Source: Fluviicola sp.
GTDB lineage: Bacteria > Bacteroidota > Bacteroidia > Flavobacteriales_D > Crocinitomicaceae
Assembly (NCBI RefSeq): GCF_039596395.1
Contig: NZ_JBCNJT010000002.1
Location: 930,001-994,000 of the forward strand
Direction: 5' to 3'
Length of the DNA stretch: 64,000 bases
A program made the position numbers and the translations under genes. This document shows, in pieces, positions 42,749 to 51,494 of this stretch (the stretch's first letter is position 1; each line of letters opens with the position of its first letter). The notes under the pieces are model-generated. The model saw only the letters and a program-made list of their open reading frames with translations. It did no database searches and was not told the origin of the DNA.

Positions 42749-45133
42749 TTAAAGTTTAACTACCCGCTTAATGATTTTAATGTCGTTTAATTTCAGTTCC
42801 ACCAGGTATACGCCTGCATTCAACTGGCTCATATCAAGAACCGTATTCGATTGGCTGCTCTGGCTTGTCTGCATCAATTGCCCGGACAATGAAAGAACCG
42901 TATAAGTTACGTTTTCATTTCCATCCTGTACAAAAGTCAATTTATCGGTAGTCGGGTTCGGGTACATCCCGATGCTGTTCAGGTAATTTTCACCGATTCC
43001 ATTAGACGAAGCTCCGTCAACTCCTTCTCCGGCTGTAAGCTGGCCTCTTTCGCGGTTGGATCTTACAGTATTGAAATCCTGTGCTTTTTCTGCAGAACAC
43101 GGCGTGGTTAATTCAAATTCCACCAGGTAGTCCAATCCCGGAGTAGCGTAATCTACCCCATCCGTAAATGTCAATGTGGTATTTGGAACAGTATCTGCCG
43201 CCACCCAGCCATCTGCTGTGGTGTATCTCCAAACAATGTAATCTGTAAAGGCAGTTGTTCCTTCGTAAGCATTCCAGTTTACCTGTACGGAATTGCTTCC
43301 CAAATCCAGCAAGTCCAGGTGAATGGTGCGGTGAGGAATACTCAGCGGGCTTTCCGTTCCGCAAACATTTACGGCACTGATTTTATAACTCCATGAACGC
43401 TCGGAAGGTGATGCGATTACGTCGTTGAAAAGGGAAATGTTATCAAAATTCACGGTATCAATCAGGACATATTCACCCTGAACGGATGTTTCGCGGTAAA
43501 TGTTGTAATGATCGATTCCAACTGTTTGTGTTTTTTCCCAAACAATCAGGTTGGAAGTTGTCAAACTGTCAACAGTGATGATACAAATATCCTGTCTCAA
43601 TGGTTTTACAACCGGGATATCCCATCCTTTGATCGCTCTACAGCCCGTATTGGCTACTGTCAGCGTACAAACATAGTTTGCAGCAGGGACATCCAGTAAG
43701 TTTTGGGTTGTTGCTCCGTTCGACCAAACAATAGACTGGATCGGATCTCCTGACCACACCCACACATTGGTAAAGATTTTTCCGTCGTCGTCCCCGCATC
43801 CCGCCGGAATAACCTGTCCGGAAATATCTGCGGAGTTATCTTCGCTCAAGTAAACGGGTTTCACAGCCATACAGTTATTCGCATCTTTCACGGTTGCCGA
43901 GTAAATACCCATTGCAAGGTTTGAATTGATATCACCTGTTGCGCCGTTTGACCAGGTTGTAGTGTAGGGAGGAGTTCCACCTGTTATTCCCCAAACTTCG
44001 ATTTCTCCGTCTGTACCGCCACCACATGTAGGTCCAACGTTTACGCCTGCTTCAAAGGTAATTTTATCCGGTTGTGTAATCGTAATTGCTTTGGAAACCG
44101 TACAGTTATTGGCATCTGTTGCGTAAACGGTGTAGGTTCCAGCCAACAAACCGGTAACAGACGTTCCCGTATGCCCGGAAGACCAGATGTAGCTTACAGG
44201 AGTTGTTAAACCTGTTTGAGAGATCGTAATTCCACCGTTTGCCTGGCTGTAACAAACCACATTGGAAACTGTTTCGTTGATTGAAACTCCTGCAGGATCA
44301 ATGGAAAACGCTGCGGTAGTAGAACAATTGTTCGTGTCGACAAAATAGTACATATATTGGCCTGCCGGCAAATTGGATATGCTGGAAGTTCCGGTAACTC
44401 CGTTAGACCAGCTTTGGCTGGAAAGTGGTGCTCCGCCGCTTACTGTTGCAACGGCTGTTCCGGTTGCGCCACCACAGGAAGTTGGTGTTGTAGCTACGGA
44501 AACTGTCGGTGACATAAATAAATTCAGCGTCAGGAAATCATACGATGAACAAACCCCGTTGGATACGGTGTAGTTAATCCCGATGACATCATTGAAAGTA
44601 TATCCTTGTTCAATCATATTGAATTCTGCATTCGGATAAACCATTCCGTCATAGTCAAAAACGCCTCCTGCCGGGCTCACGAACTGGTTCAGGTCAACTG
44701 TTCCCTGGCTGGAGCAGATTTGTGCGTAAGGTGCTACAGTAATGTTTGGAGATTCAGTAACCGTAACGGTAGGAAGTTGTAAGAATACGGTTTGTGTTCC
44801 GTCACTGACTTCCAAAGTGATGATGCAGGTACCTGCACCGCTGAAACCCCAGCTGGAATATAAATAAGAACTCAACGTTCCTGTAGAACCCGTATTTCCT
44901 GCATACAAGGAAGCATCCTGGATAACAGATTGGTTCGAAGAAGTCATTCCGACAATGGTAATGAAGTCACCGTCCGCGTCCGTAATCTCGAAAGGCTGGA
45001 AAATCTGAACCTCACTATCGTCCGAAGAACAAAGAAAAGAATTAAGAACTGTTTGAGATAGATTTAGTACAGGGGCGCTTGCAAACGAACTGAAACCCAA
45101 TAAGATCATGGCAGTGGCAGCTAATACTCTCAT
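42749..45133 (-). CDS. T9SS-secreted SprB-repeat protein 3 of three in tandem
   Basis: 794 residues, shorter than the other two because the N-terminal propeller-like region is missing. After the signal peptide (AATAMILLGFSSFASA) comes a cadherin/Ig-like domain (about 25-120), a bridging segment, then four SprB-type repeats (for example SCGGATGTAVATVSGGAPL and TWSNGATGDINSNLAMGIY), the fibronectin-III-like pair (TSNLIVWE, HYNIYRE), AQDFNTVRSNRE, GEGVDGASSNGIGENYLN and a type A sorting domain (IGMYPNPTTDKLTF, SGQLMQ, AGVYLVEL). It is the first of the three in transcription order, with a -7 box 27 nt upstream and a strong terminator after it. Confidence 0.87.
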   Translation of the reverse strand: MRVLAATAMILLGFSSFASAPVLNLSQTVLNSFLCSSDDSEVQIFQPFEITDADGDFITIVGMTSSNQSVIQDASLYAGNTGSTGTLSSYLYSSWGFSGAGTCIITLEVSDGTQTVFLQLPTVTVTESPNITVAPYAQICSSQGTVDLNQFVSPAGGVFDYDGMVYPNAEFNMIEQGYTFNDVIGINYTVSNGVCSSYDFLTLNLFMSPTVSVATTPTSCGGATGTAVATVSGGAPLSSQSWSNGVTGTSSISNLPAGQYMYYFVDTNNCSTTAAFSIDPAGVSINETVSNVVCYSQANGGITISQTGLTTPVSYIWSSGHTGTSVTGLLAGTYTVYATDANNCTVSKAITITQPDKITFEAGVNVGPTCGGGTDGEIEVWGITGGTPPYTTTWSNGATGDINSNLAMGIYSATVKDANNCMAVKPVYLSEDNSADISGQVIPAGCGDDDGKIFTNVWVWSGDPIQSIVWSNGATTQNLLDVPAANYVCTLTVANTGCRAIKGWDIPVVKPLRQDICIITVDSLTTSNLIVWEKTQTVGIDHYNIYRETSVQGEYVLIDTVNFDNISLFNDVIASPSERSWSYKISAVNVCGTESPLSIPHRTIHLDLLDLGSNSVQVNWNAYEGTTAFTDYIVWRYTTADGWVAADTVPNTTLTFTDGVDYATPGLDYLVEFELTTPCSAEKAQDFNTVRSNRERGQLTAGEGVDGASSNGIGENYLNSIGMYPNPTTDKLTFVQDGNENVTYTVLSLSGQLMQTSQSSQSNTVLDMSQLNAGVYLVELKLNDIKIIKRVVKL

Positions 45134-45159
45134 TTATGTAGCGTTTTAATTTAGAAAGC

Positions 45160-45167
45160 CAAAATTA
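45160..45167 (-). promoter_or_regulatory. Candidate -7 box (TAATTTTG) for the 42749-45133 gene
   Basis: A perfect TAnnTTTG on the minus strand, 26 nt from the ATG. No clear -33 element at the usual spacing. Confidence 0.45.
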
Positions 45168-45245
45168 AGGAAAGTATTGCAATAGAGGTCATTGGAATAA
45201 GTAATTTCCCAGTTAGAGTGTGTAGCTTACAAAATATGGATTGTT

Positions 45246-46607
45246 TTATGCGAATAAAGCCTTTAAAACTTCGTCAATTCGCGAACAAGGTACTAATTCG
45301 ATTTTGAAGTTCGATTGATCGATTCCTTTGTTGTGTTTGGAAATAATGATTTTCTCAAAACCTAATTTTTCGGCCTCACGGATTCGCTGATCAATGCGGT
45401 TTACCGGGCGGATCTCTCCCGATAGCCCGACTTCTGCGGAACAGCAGATCGAACGGTCAATGGCAATATCGGCATTGCTTGACAATACAGCGGCTACTAC
45501 TGCCAAGTCAATGGCCGGGTCGTCTACCCGGATTCCACCGGCAATGTTCAAAAAGACATCTTTTGCGCCCAGTTTGAATCCGCAGCGTTTTTCCATAACG
45601 GCCAGCAGCATGTTTAACCGGCGGAGGTCAAATCCGGTGGATGAACGCTGAGGTGTTCCGTAAGCAGCTGTGCTTACCAAAGCTTGTACTTCGATCAGTA
45701 AAGGTCTTAATCCTTCGAGCGTTGCAGCGATGGCAACACCGCTCAGTTTGCTGTCCCCGGAAGAGATCAGGATTTCGGATGGATTCTCTACCGTTCTCAA
45801 ACCTGAACCGTTCATTTCGTAGATTCCCAGTTCGTTGGTGCTTCCAAAGCGGTTTTTGATCCCGCGGAGCAAGCGGTAAACGTGGTGCTGATCGCCTTCG
45901 AACTGCAAGACGGCGTCTACCATGTGTTCCAATACTTTCGGGCCGGCCAATGAACCTTCTTTGGTAATGTGCCCGATCAAAAATACCGGAACTTCGGTCA
46001 TTTTCGCATAACGCAATAGCTGTGCGGTACATTCGCGGATCTGGGAAATGCTTCCCGGCGCACTTTCAATCTGTGAACTGAAAAGCGTTTGGATGGAATC
46101 GACTATCAAAAGCTCCGGGCTGGTGTCTTCAGCTTGTTTGAAAATGTTTTGGATATTGGTTTCGGTCAGGATAAAGCAGGATTCGTTTTTCTGCCCGATC
46201 CGTTCGGCGCGCATTTTGATTTGCTGCTCACTTTCTTCCCCGGAAACATACAAAACGCGTAAAGAGGTTTGTACGGCCAATTGAAGGAGCAGGGTAGATT
46301 TCCCGATTCCCGGCTCGCCGCCGAAAAGAATGAGTGATCCGGGAACCAATCCGTCTCCGAGCACGCGGTTGATCTCACTGTCCGGAAGAACGATCCTGCG
46401 CTGACCGTTTGAAACGATCTCCTGCAAAACCTGTGCTTTGGCCGTACGCCCGGATGAGGTGGAAAAGGCGATGACTTGTGGCAATTGCTTTTCAACCAGT
46501 TCTTCCACAAAAGTGTTCCATTCCCCGCAAGAAGGGCATTTGCCCAACCATTTCGGAGTTTCGTACCCGCAATTCTGACAGAAGAAAGCTGATTTTATTT
46601 TAGCCAT
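45246..46607 (-). CDS. radA: DNA repair protein RadA
   Basis: 453 residues. The N-terminal zinc finger has C10-x2-C13 and C24-x2-C27 (PSCGEWNTF). The RecA-like core has Walker A GEPGIGKST (97-105, K103) and the RadA-specific motif KNRFGSTNELGIY. The C-terminal Lon-protease-like domain contains LNIAGGIRVDDPAIDLAVVAA in two blocks, without the catalytic dyad function. RadA (Sms) drives branch migration in recombination repair. Its promoter region overlaps the terminator of the protease gene upstream. Confidence 0.97.
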   Translation of the reverse strand: MAKIKSAFFCQNCGYETPKWLGKCPSCGEWNTFVEELVEKQLPQVIAFSTSSGRTAKAQVLQEIVSNGQRRIVLPDSEINRVLGDGLVPGSLILFGGEPGIGKSTLLLQLAVQTSLRVLYVSGEESEQQIKMRAERIGQKNESCFILTETNIQNIFKQAEDTSPELLIVDSIQTLFSSQIESAPGSISQIRECTAQLLRYAKMTEVPVFLIGHITKEGSLAGPKVLEHMVDAVLQFEGDQHHVYRLLRGIKNRFGSTNELGIYEMNGSGLRTVENPSEILISSGDSKLSGVAIAATLEGLRPLLIEVQALVSTAAYGTPQRSSTGFDLRRLNMLLAVMEKRCGFKLGAKDVFLNIAGGIRVDDPAIDLAVVAAVLSSNADIAIDRSICCSAEVGLSGEIRPVNRIDQRIREAEKLGFEKIIISKHNKGIDQSNFKIELVPCSRIDEVLKALFA

Positions 46608-46651
46608 AGTGTAAAAATAAAAAAAGCCGCCTACCTGAGCAGACGGCTTTT
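46608..46651 (-). terminator. Terminator after the 46670-48943 gene
   Basis: An 8-bp stem AAAAGCCG / CGGCTTTT followed on the minus strand by a long T tract (TTTTTTTATTTTTA), ending just before the radA start. Confidence 0.88.
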
Positions 46652-46669
46652 AAAAATAGTTCTAAGGAA

Positions 46670-48943
46670 TTATTTAATGATCAACTGTTTTGTGCTGTTT
46701 CCAAGGGCATTTTTCATTTGCACGAAATATACTCCTGAAGACAAATCAGCAATATTCATACTGGTTGAAACACCGTATGTACTTACTTGTCTGACAACTG
46801 CACCTTGTGCTGTGATCAACGTAATTTCTTTCAGTAAGTCATCATTTGTCAACCCGAATTGAACAAACTCATTCGCAGGGTTCGGATACAAACTCCAGGA
46901 TTCCTGCAAGGCAGATAACTCATTCAGTCCTGCAGGCCCACCTACACAGAAAATAGTGGTGTGAGAATCTCCGAAATCGGCATCTGCCTCCAACAATGCC
47001 CCAAGCGTATCTGCACCGGACATGATTTCGTAATGTCCGCTTGGAGTTCCTGCTATACCATCACCGAAATCATCGTTGATGATGAAATGATAACAACCAT
47101 CCGATAAACAAAAGGAAGAAGAATAGGTAGCAACGCCGCTGGATAAATCTGCATAAGGCCCACCTGTATAATAAGTAATATTTTCTGCTTCATTGGTCAA
47201 AGACCAGGTTACTTCGCTTCCCCATTTATCGGTTGTCAGGGATAAATCAACAGTAGTTGGATTGACAACAGTTGTGAAATTAGATTGGATCGTATCGTTA
47301 TTGTTGTTTTCGTCTGTTCCTGTATTCGGATTTGTCACATACGCGTTGAAAACGTGATTTCCTCCTGCGAGAGTAGCAGATGGTAAAGCAACGACCTGAT
47401 TTTGGTATTGATTGAGTGAACCTGTCCAGGAATAAGTTTGCCCGAAATTACCATCGTATCCGTAATGGATAGTTGCAGCGGTCAATGGAGTGCTTCCATA
47501 ATTTACCAGGGTAAAAGAAGGAGTTACTGTTCCGGAACAAATTGTTCCCGAAGCTCCGGATATGGTTCCCAGACCTGCGTCTAATGCAACTCCCGGTCCG
47601 GCCGGATCAACTCCATCCAGGGTTAAGGTTCCTGTGTTTGATGGATCTAACCAAAATTTAAGCTGTGAAGCGCTTGTTCCGCCCCCTAACCAGGAAGTGT
47701 ACAATTTTCCGTATTCATCCGATAGGGAAGAGCCACCGCAAATAGATGCACCCCCGTGTAATTGACCGACAGTTCTGTGATTTTGGTCAAACAAAGGAGA
47801 ACCTGACGAACCTCCTTCAGTCACACCATTGTCCCAACTGGTTACTCCCCAATGGCTATCCGCAGGACTTGGACCAAAGGTAGTAGAGATCAGCGGGGTG
47901 TTTTCAAAGGAGATTTTTTTAATGTCTCCTGCAGGATGGTGAATACCCACTGCGGATGTTGCCGGGACGTTGGTTGCATTGAACCCATTGTAATAAACTC
48001 CCCATGCAGGATTCGGAGCCGAATTCAATTCGGTTAAAGTAAAATCTGAAGGAGAATAATTGGCACGCAATGTTCCACCATTTATGTTCATAGTCGTTGG
48101 TCCGTTATTGGACGTATTATTTGCTGTTGCGCAAATTGCATTAGCTGCGGTTCTTTCCCATCTGAATCGAAAAACCCAGCTTGCAGGAGTTGTTCCGCAG
48201 TGGTTTGCCGAAAGGAAGTAAGGGATAATTGTTCCCGAAGTGTTGTTGATTAATGATCCTGTACAGAATCCACCTCCGTTTACCATCATGGCAACGGCAT
48301 TTCGCTGATTTTCCCAGCCTGCCCCGATCGGGCAATTCACATCATACTCACAATTTCCGGAGCTACCCAGGGCTTTTACTTCTGATTCCAGGTCGAAATA
48401 GCCGTGCACAACCGTTCCGATGTGTAATTGAGAAGTACCTGCCTCGTTTGCCGGTTCCTGCAATTCAATTACTACGACATCATCGTGAATCAACTCCGTT
48501 CCCAATACGTGGTTTTCGTTGTTATTCAAGCTGGTGTGAGCACCGATAAACTCTTTTTTATCTCCATCGGACAAATAAAGCCTTGCGTTTTCGGATAGCT
48601 GAAAGGCATCAAAAATCAAATTCAATGACAAGGCCCCTGGCGATTTTATTTTTAATTGCCTTACTACCGTTCCATTGGGAAGTGTTTTGATTTCTGCGGT
48701 GGTCATGAAATTGATGTTCACCGGCAATTCTTTTCCGAAACGTAGTTCTTTTTCCAGAGTACCACCTCTTCGGGTCATTTCATTGTTGCCTTCCAGTTCA
48801 TTGTCAACAGCAACCATTTGAATGGTTTCCTTAGGCATTCCAACCTTTTCTTTCCAGGAAACGGGAGTTCCTAAGAGTTGCACCTGTGAAATCCCGGAGA
48901 AGGCAATTCCTAACAGTGCAACTGTGAGTAGTTTTTTGTTCAT
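46670..48943 (-). CDS. T9SS-secreted serine protease of the lysyl endopeptidase type
   Basis: 757 residues. A signal peptide (LLTVALLGIAFSGISQ) and a propeptide-like region (to about 195) precede a trypsin-fold (S1) domain: H248 in LSANHCG, D300 in SPSDFTL and S380 in GGSSGSPLF, the same active-site wording as Achromobacter lysyl endopeptidase. Two further beta domains follow (about 445-680), then a type A sorting domain (WSLYPNPANEFVQF, AQGAVV, SGVYFVQM). Lys specificity is inferred from family. It is exported by T9SS, so either secreted or surface-bound. The gene lies 22 nt downstream of the redoxin, so co-expression is likely. Confidence 0.9.
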   Translation of the reverse strand: MNKKLLTVALLGIAFSGISQVQLLGTPVSWKEKVGMPKETIQMVAVDNELEGNNEMTRRGGTLEKELRFGKELPVNINFMTTAEIKTLPNGTVVRQLKIKSPGALSLNLIFDAFQLSENARLYLSDGDKKEFIGAHTSLNNNENHVLGTELIHDDVVVIELQEPANEAGTSQLHIGTVVHGYFDLESEVKALGSSGNCEYDVNCPIGAGWENQRNAVAMMVNGGGFCTGSLINNTSGTIIPYFLSANHCGTTPASWVFRFRWERTAANAICATANNTSNNGPTTMNINGGTLRANYSPSDFTLTELNSAPNPAWGVYYNGFNATNVPATSAVGIHHPAGDIKKISFENTPLISTTFGPSPADSHWGVTSWDNGVTEGGSSGSPLFDQNHRTVGQLHGGASICGGSSLSDEYGKLYTSWLGGGTSASQLKFWLDPSNTGTLTLDGVDPAGPGVALDAGLGTISGASGTICSGTVTPSFTLVNYGSTPLTAATIHYGYDGNFGQTYSWTGSLNQYQNQVVALPSATLAGGNHVFNAYVTNPNTGTDENNNNDTIQSNFTTVVNPTTVDLSLTTDKWGSEVTWSLTNEAENITYYTGGPYADLSSGVATYSSSFCLSDGCYHFIINDDFGDGIAGTPSGHYEIMSGADTLGALLEADADFGDSHTTIFCVGGPAGLNELSALQESWSLYPNPANEFVQFGLTNDDLLKEITLITAQGAVVRQVSTYGVSTSMNIADLSSGVYFVQMKNALGNSTKQLIIK

Positions 48944-48965
48944 AGTTTATATTTATTTGGAGAGT

Positions 48966-49613
48966 TTACTTTTTGACACGTTTGATGCTGCATCCTCTTG
49001 GCGGAGTGGAATTCGTCGGGATTTCCTTTCCTGCAGAAGCAGCTTCAATGGCATTTTTCAGGTAGTTTTCATCGGAAGTGCGTTTTCCGTCGACTTTATT
49101 GTCGATTGCACCTGTATAGATCAATTCCGTTTTGGTGTTCAACAGGAAAATATGCGGTGTGGTTCTTGCGCCGAACGCATCTGCCAGCACGGAGTTCTTA
49201 TCGATCACGTAAGGCATGGTATATCCTTTGTCTTTGGCTCTTTTTTTCATGGCTTCCGCTGAATCGTCGTCGTTGCGTTTTGCTTCATTGGAGTTTACCA
49301 GGACCATTTTGTAACCATGATCGGAGGCGAATTTGTTCAGGTCGTTGTATTGTTTCTCCCAGCCTTCGAAATTATCGCTTCCTACTACGAACGGACAGGT
49401 GTTGCATGAAAAAACAACCACCAATCCTTTTTCTCCCATTAGAGACGCCAGCTGGGTGCTTTTACCGTCCAAACTTTCCAGCTTGTGGTCCATCATGGGA
49501 ACCGGCTGGCCGATCGGGAGGTTTTTCATGTCTTCATTTTGGGCAAACGAACCGGTGGATACCAACAGGGAAATTCCGGTGATGGCATTTTTAATTGCAC
49601 GGGAGAATAACAT
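48966..49613 (-). CDS. Exported thioredoxin-fold protein (AhpC/TSA-redoxin type)
   Basis: 215 residues from the ATG at 49613 (signal AITGISLLVSTGSFAQ); an upstream in-frame start would add 31 non-signal residues. The redoxin fold has GLVVVFSCNTCPFVVG with active-site pair C70-x2-C73, then TPHIFLLNTKTELIYTGAI with the cis-Pro. The sequence CNTCP differs from classical CGPC and suggests a TlpA- or resA-like thiol protein or peroxiredoxin-like reductase in the periplasm. It is encoded 22 nt upstream of the T9SS protease, which has cysteines, so a disulfide-related role in its folding is possible but inferred. Confidence 0.85.
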   Translation of the reverse strand: MLFSRAIKNAITGISLLVSTGSFAQNEDMKNLPIGQPVPMMDHKLESLDGKSTQLASLMGEKGLVVVFSCNTCPFVVGSDNFEGWEKQYNDLNKFASDHGYKMVLVNSNEAKRNDDDSAEAMKKRAKDKGYTMPYVIDKNSVLADAFGARTTPHIFLLNTKTELIYTGAIDNKVDGKRTSDENYLKNAIEAASAGKEIPTNSTPPRGCSIKRVKK

Positions 49614-49665
49614 ATTCAGTTGAAATATTTTACATTTATCTGCCAATTTACGCTTTATTCCCAAT

Positions 49666-50880
49666 ATGAAAAAATCTTTAATCATTCTTTTTGCGCTGGT
49701 TAGCATTTCTAATTATGCCCAGAATTTCGAAATCCCACCGTTGAAACAGCCTTATTTTGATATCATTGAGTGGAAAGGCATCGGTGCTTTGGCACTAAGC
49801 CGGGATTTGTCATTAACCCAGAAACAGGTAGACCTGACAATGGTTTCGGGTGACGGAAAGAGTGCCTGGCAGCAGGTGTATAACCCGATGGCGAAGGAAA
49901 CTTATTTCATATCGGAAGACGGAGGTAAATATGCTTACTTTCTTGAAAACCTGGAACTCAAAGATAACAAGGTTTTTATCCACCAGTTGAGTGCTGCCGG
50001 GAACATTAAAGTCATGAATCTCACCTTTTTGGCACCTTTAAAGCGCCTGGGAGATTTCAGTCCTTCGGATCTGTACTTAACGGATATCATTACTACGGAA
50101 AAAGCGCTTCTGTGGATATTCAAACACCGCGACAAGGAAAAATTGACTACGATCGCGGTTTCCATGACTCATCATAATTTCAATATGTATGCTTTCGTGG
50201 TTTCTGAAAATGTGATCAGTTCAACAAAGATCGAAGACCAGATTTCCTGGTACGTTGCCGGCGAGAAAGGAGAGAATATTTTGTTTGCTGCACGTTTGCA
50301 CGCCGGAAAGGAAGCCGGATGGAAAGTGAAAGAATACAATCCGAAAGGTGTGATGGTTTCAGAACAGGTCCTGGAACAGCGCGGAACGAATTTCATGGCT
50401 CATGCACGTGTCGGTTTCGGAAGAAGAGGAAGTGCCTTGCTGAAAAGAAGTGAACCCAATGAAAAAGGAACGCTGGTTTTTGCAAACGGTGCATATTATG
50501 TAGGTGGAATTGAAATGAACGGAACTTCAGCAAACCTGATCAGTTACAAGATGGAAGAAAAGGAATGGAAGAAAGTTTGTACTTCTCCGTATTCGTCATA
50601 CAATACTAAAAAAGACCTGGAAGTCGGCTGTTTCAGAATGGATGAAGGGATCGGCTGGTACGTCAATTCCGGAAAGCCGGAAGGGCATTTTCACCCTTTT
50701 ACATCGGGTACCGGAATCGTATCCGGAACGATCGATCAGGCAACTTCTAATCCAAGTCGTTTGCTTACTGCGGAATTTCCGAGTAAATTTGTAGTTGAAT
50801 TGAATACGAAATGGTTGGTTTTTGATCCAAAACAATTACCGACAAAGAACAGTTTAACCTTCGAATACATACAGAAATGA
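49666..50880 (+). CDS. Secreted hypothetical protein, 404 aa
   Basis: A signal peptide (SLIILFALVSISNYAQ) is followed by a beta-rich protein of repeated short strands, reminiscent of a propeller, with no sorting domain. Phrases such as YFISEDGGKYAYFLENLEL and ISWYVAGEKGENILFAARL show the strand-turn rhythm. Family not recognised. Its stop overlaps the uridine kinase start as ATGA, tying it to an unexpected cytoplasmic enzyme. Divergent from the redoxin gene across 52 bp. Periplasmic location inferred. Confidence 0.78.
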   Translation: MKKSLIILFALVSISNYAQNFEIPPLKQPYFDIIEWKGIGALALSRDLSLTQKQVDLTMVSGDGKSAWQQVYNPMAKETYFISEDGGKYAYFLENLELKDNKVFIHQLSAAGNIKVMNLTFLAPLKRLGDFSPSDLYLTDIITTEKALLWIFKHRDKEKLTTIAVSMTHHNFNMYAFVVSENVISSTKIEDQISWYVAGEKGENILFAARLHAGKEAGWKVKEYNPKGVMVSEQVLEQRGTNFMAHARVGFGRRGSALLKRSEPNEKGTLVFANGAYYVGGIEMNGTSANLISYKMEEKEWKKVCTSPYSSYNTKKDLEVGCFRMDEGIGWYVNSGKPEGHFHPFTSGTGIVSGTIDQATSNPSRLLTAEFPSKFVVELNTKWLVFDPKQLPTKNSLTFEYIQK

Positions 50881-51494
50881 TCATTGGAATTTGTGGCGGA
50901 AGTGGATCCGGAAAAACAACTCTTTTAAAGCGCCTGGCGGCATTTTACGGTGAAATTCACCCTACGGTTTTTTCCATGGATAATTACTATCGTCCTATCG
51001 ATCAGCAGCTTTCAGATGAGAATGGTCACGTGAATTTCGACTTGCCTACAGCTTTGGACAGAGAGCGCCTTGTAAAAGACCTGAGAGATTTGAAGGAAGG
51101 AAAGTCCATCGAAGTGAAGGAATATCATTTCAATGCTCCGCCGAATAAAAATGTACTGATTACCCTGGACCCTTCCCCGATTATTATTGTTGAAGGATTG
51201 TTTTTGTTCGAGTATTCGGAAGTTAATGAGTTATTGGATTTTTCCATTTTTATGGATGTGGACCCGGATGTACAGCTGGACAGACGATTGTATCGCGACC
51301 AGGAAACAAGAGGCTATTCGCGTGAAGCGATTATGTACCAGTGGAAAAATCACGTGGTTCCATGCTACGAGCAATACCTGGAGCCGTTTATGCATTTGGC
51401 GGATTTCGTTTTTGAGAATGACCAGCAGGCAGATTTGGAATTTGAACGGTTGATCCAGATGCTGACTCCCAAATTATTATGTTTAAAGGAATAA
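50877..51494 (+). CDS. udk: Uridine kinase
   Basis: 205 residues. Phosphorylates uridine and cytidine in pyrimidine salvage. Walker A is GGSGSGKTT (7-15, K13), followed by FSMDNYYRPI, the conserved DHPxAxD-equivalent NFDLPTALDRE, HFNAPP, and IIIVEGLFLF. The C-terminus is typical in length. Start overlaps the preceding stop (ATGA) and the last 16 nt overlap the histidine kinase gene, so all three are translationally coupled. Confidence 0.93.
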   Translation: MIIGICGGSGSGKTTLLKRLAAFYGEIHPTVFSMDNYYRPIDQQLSDENGHVNFDLPTALDRERLVKDLRDLKEGKSIEVKEYHFNAPPNKNVLITLDPSPIIIVEGLFLFEYSEVNELLDFSIFMDVDPDVQLDRRLYRDQETRGYSREAIMYQWKNHVVPCYEQYLEPFMHLADFVFENDQQADLEFERLIQMLTPKLLCLKE

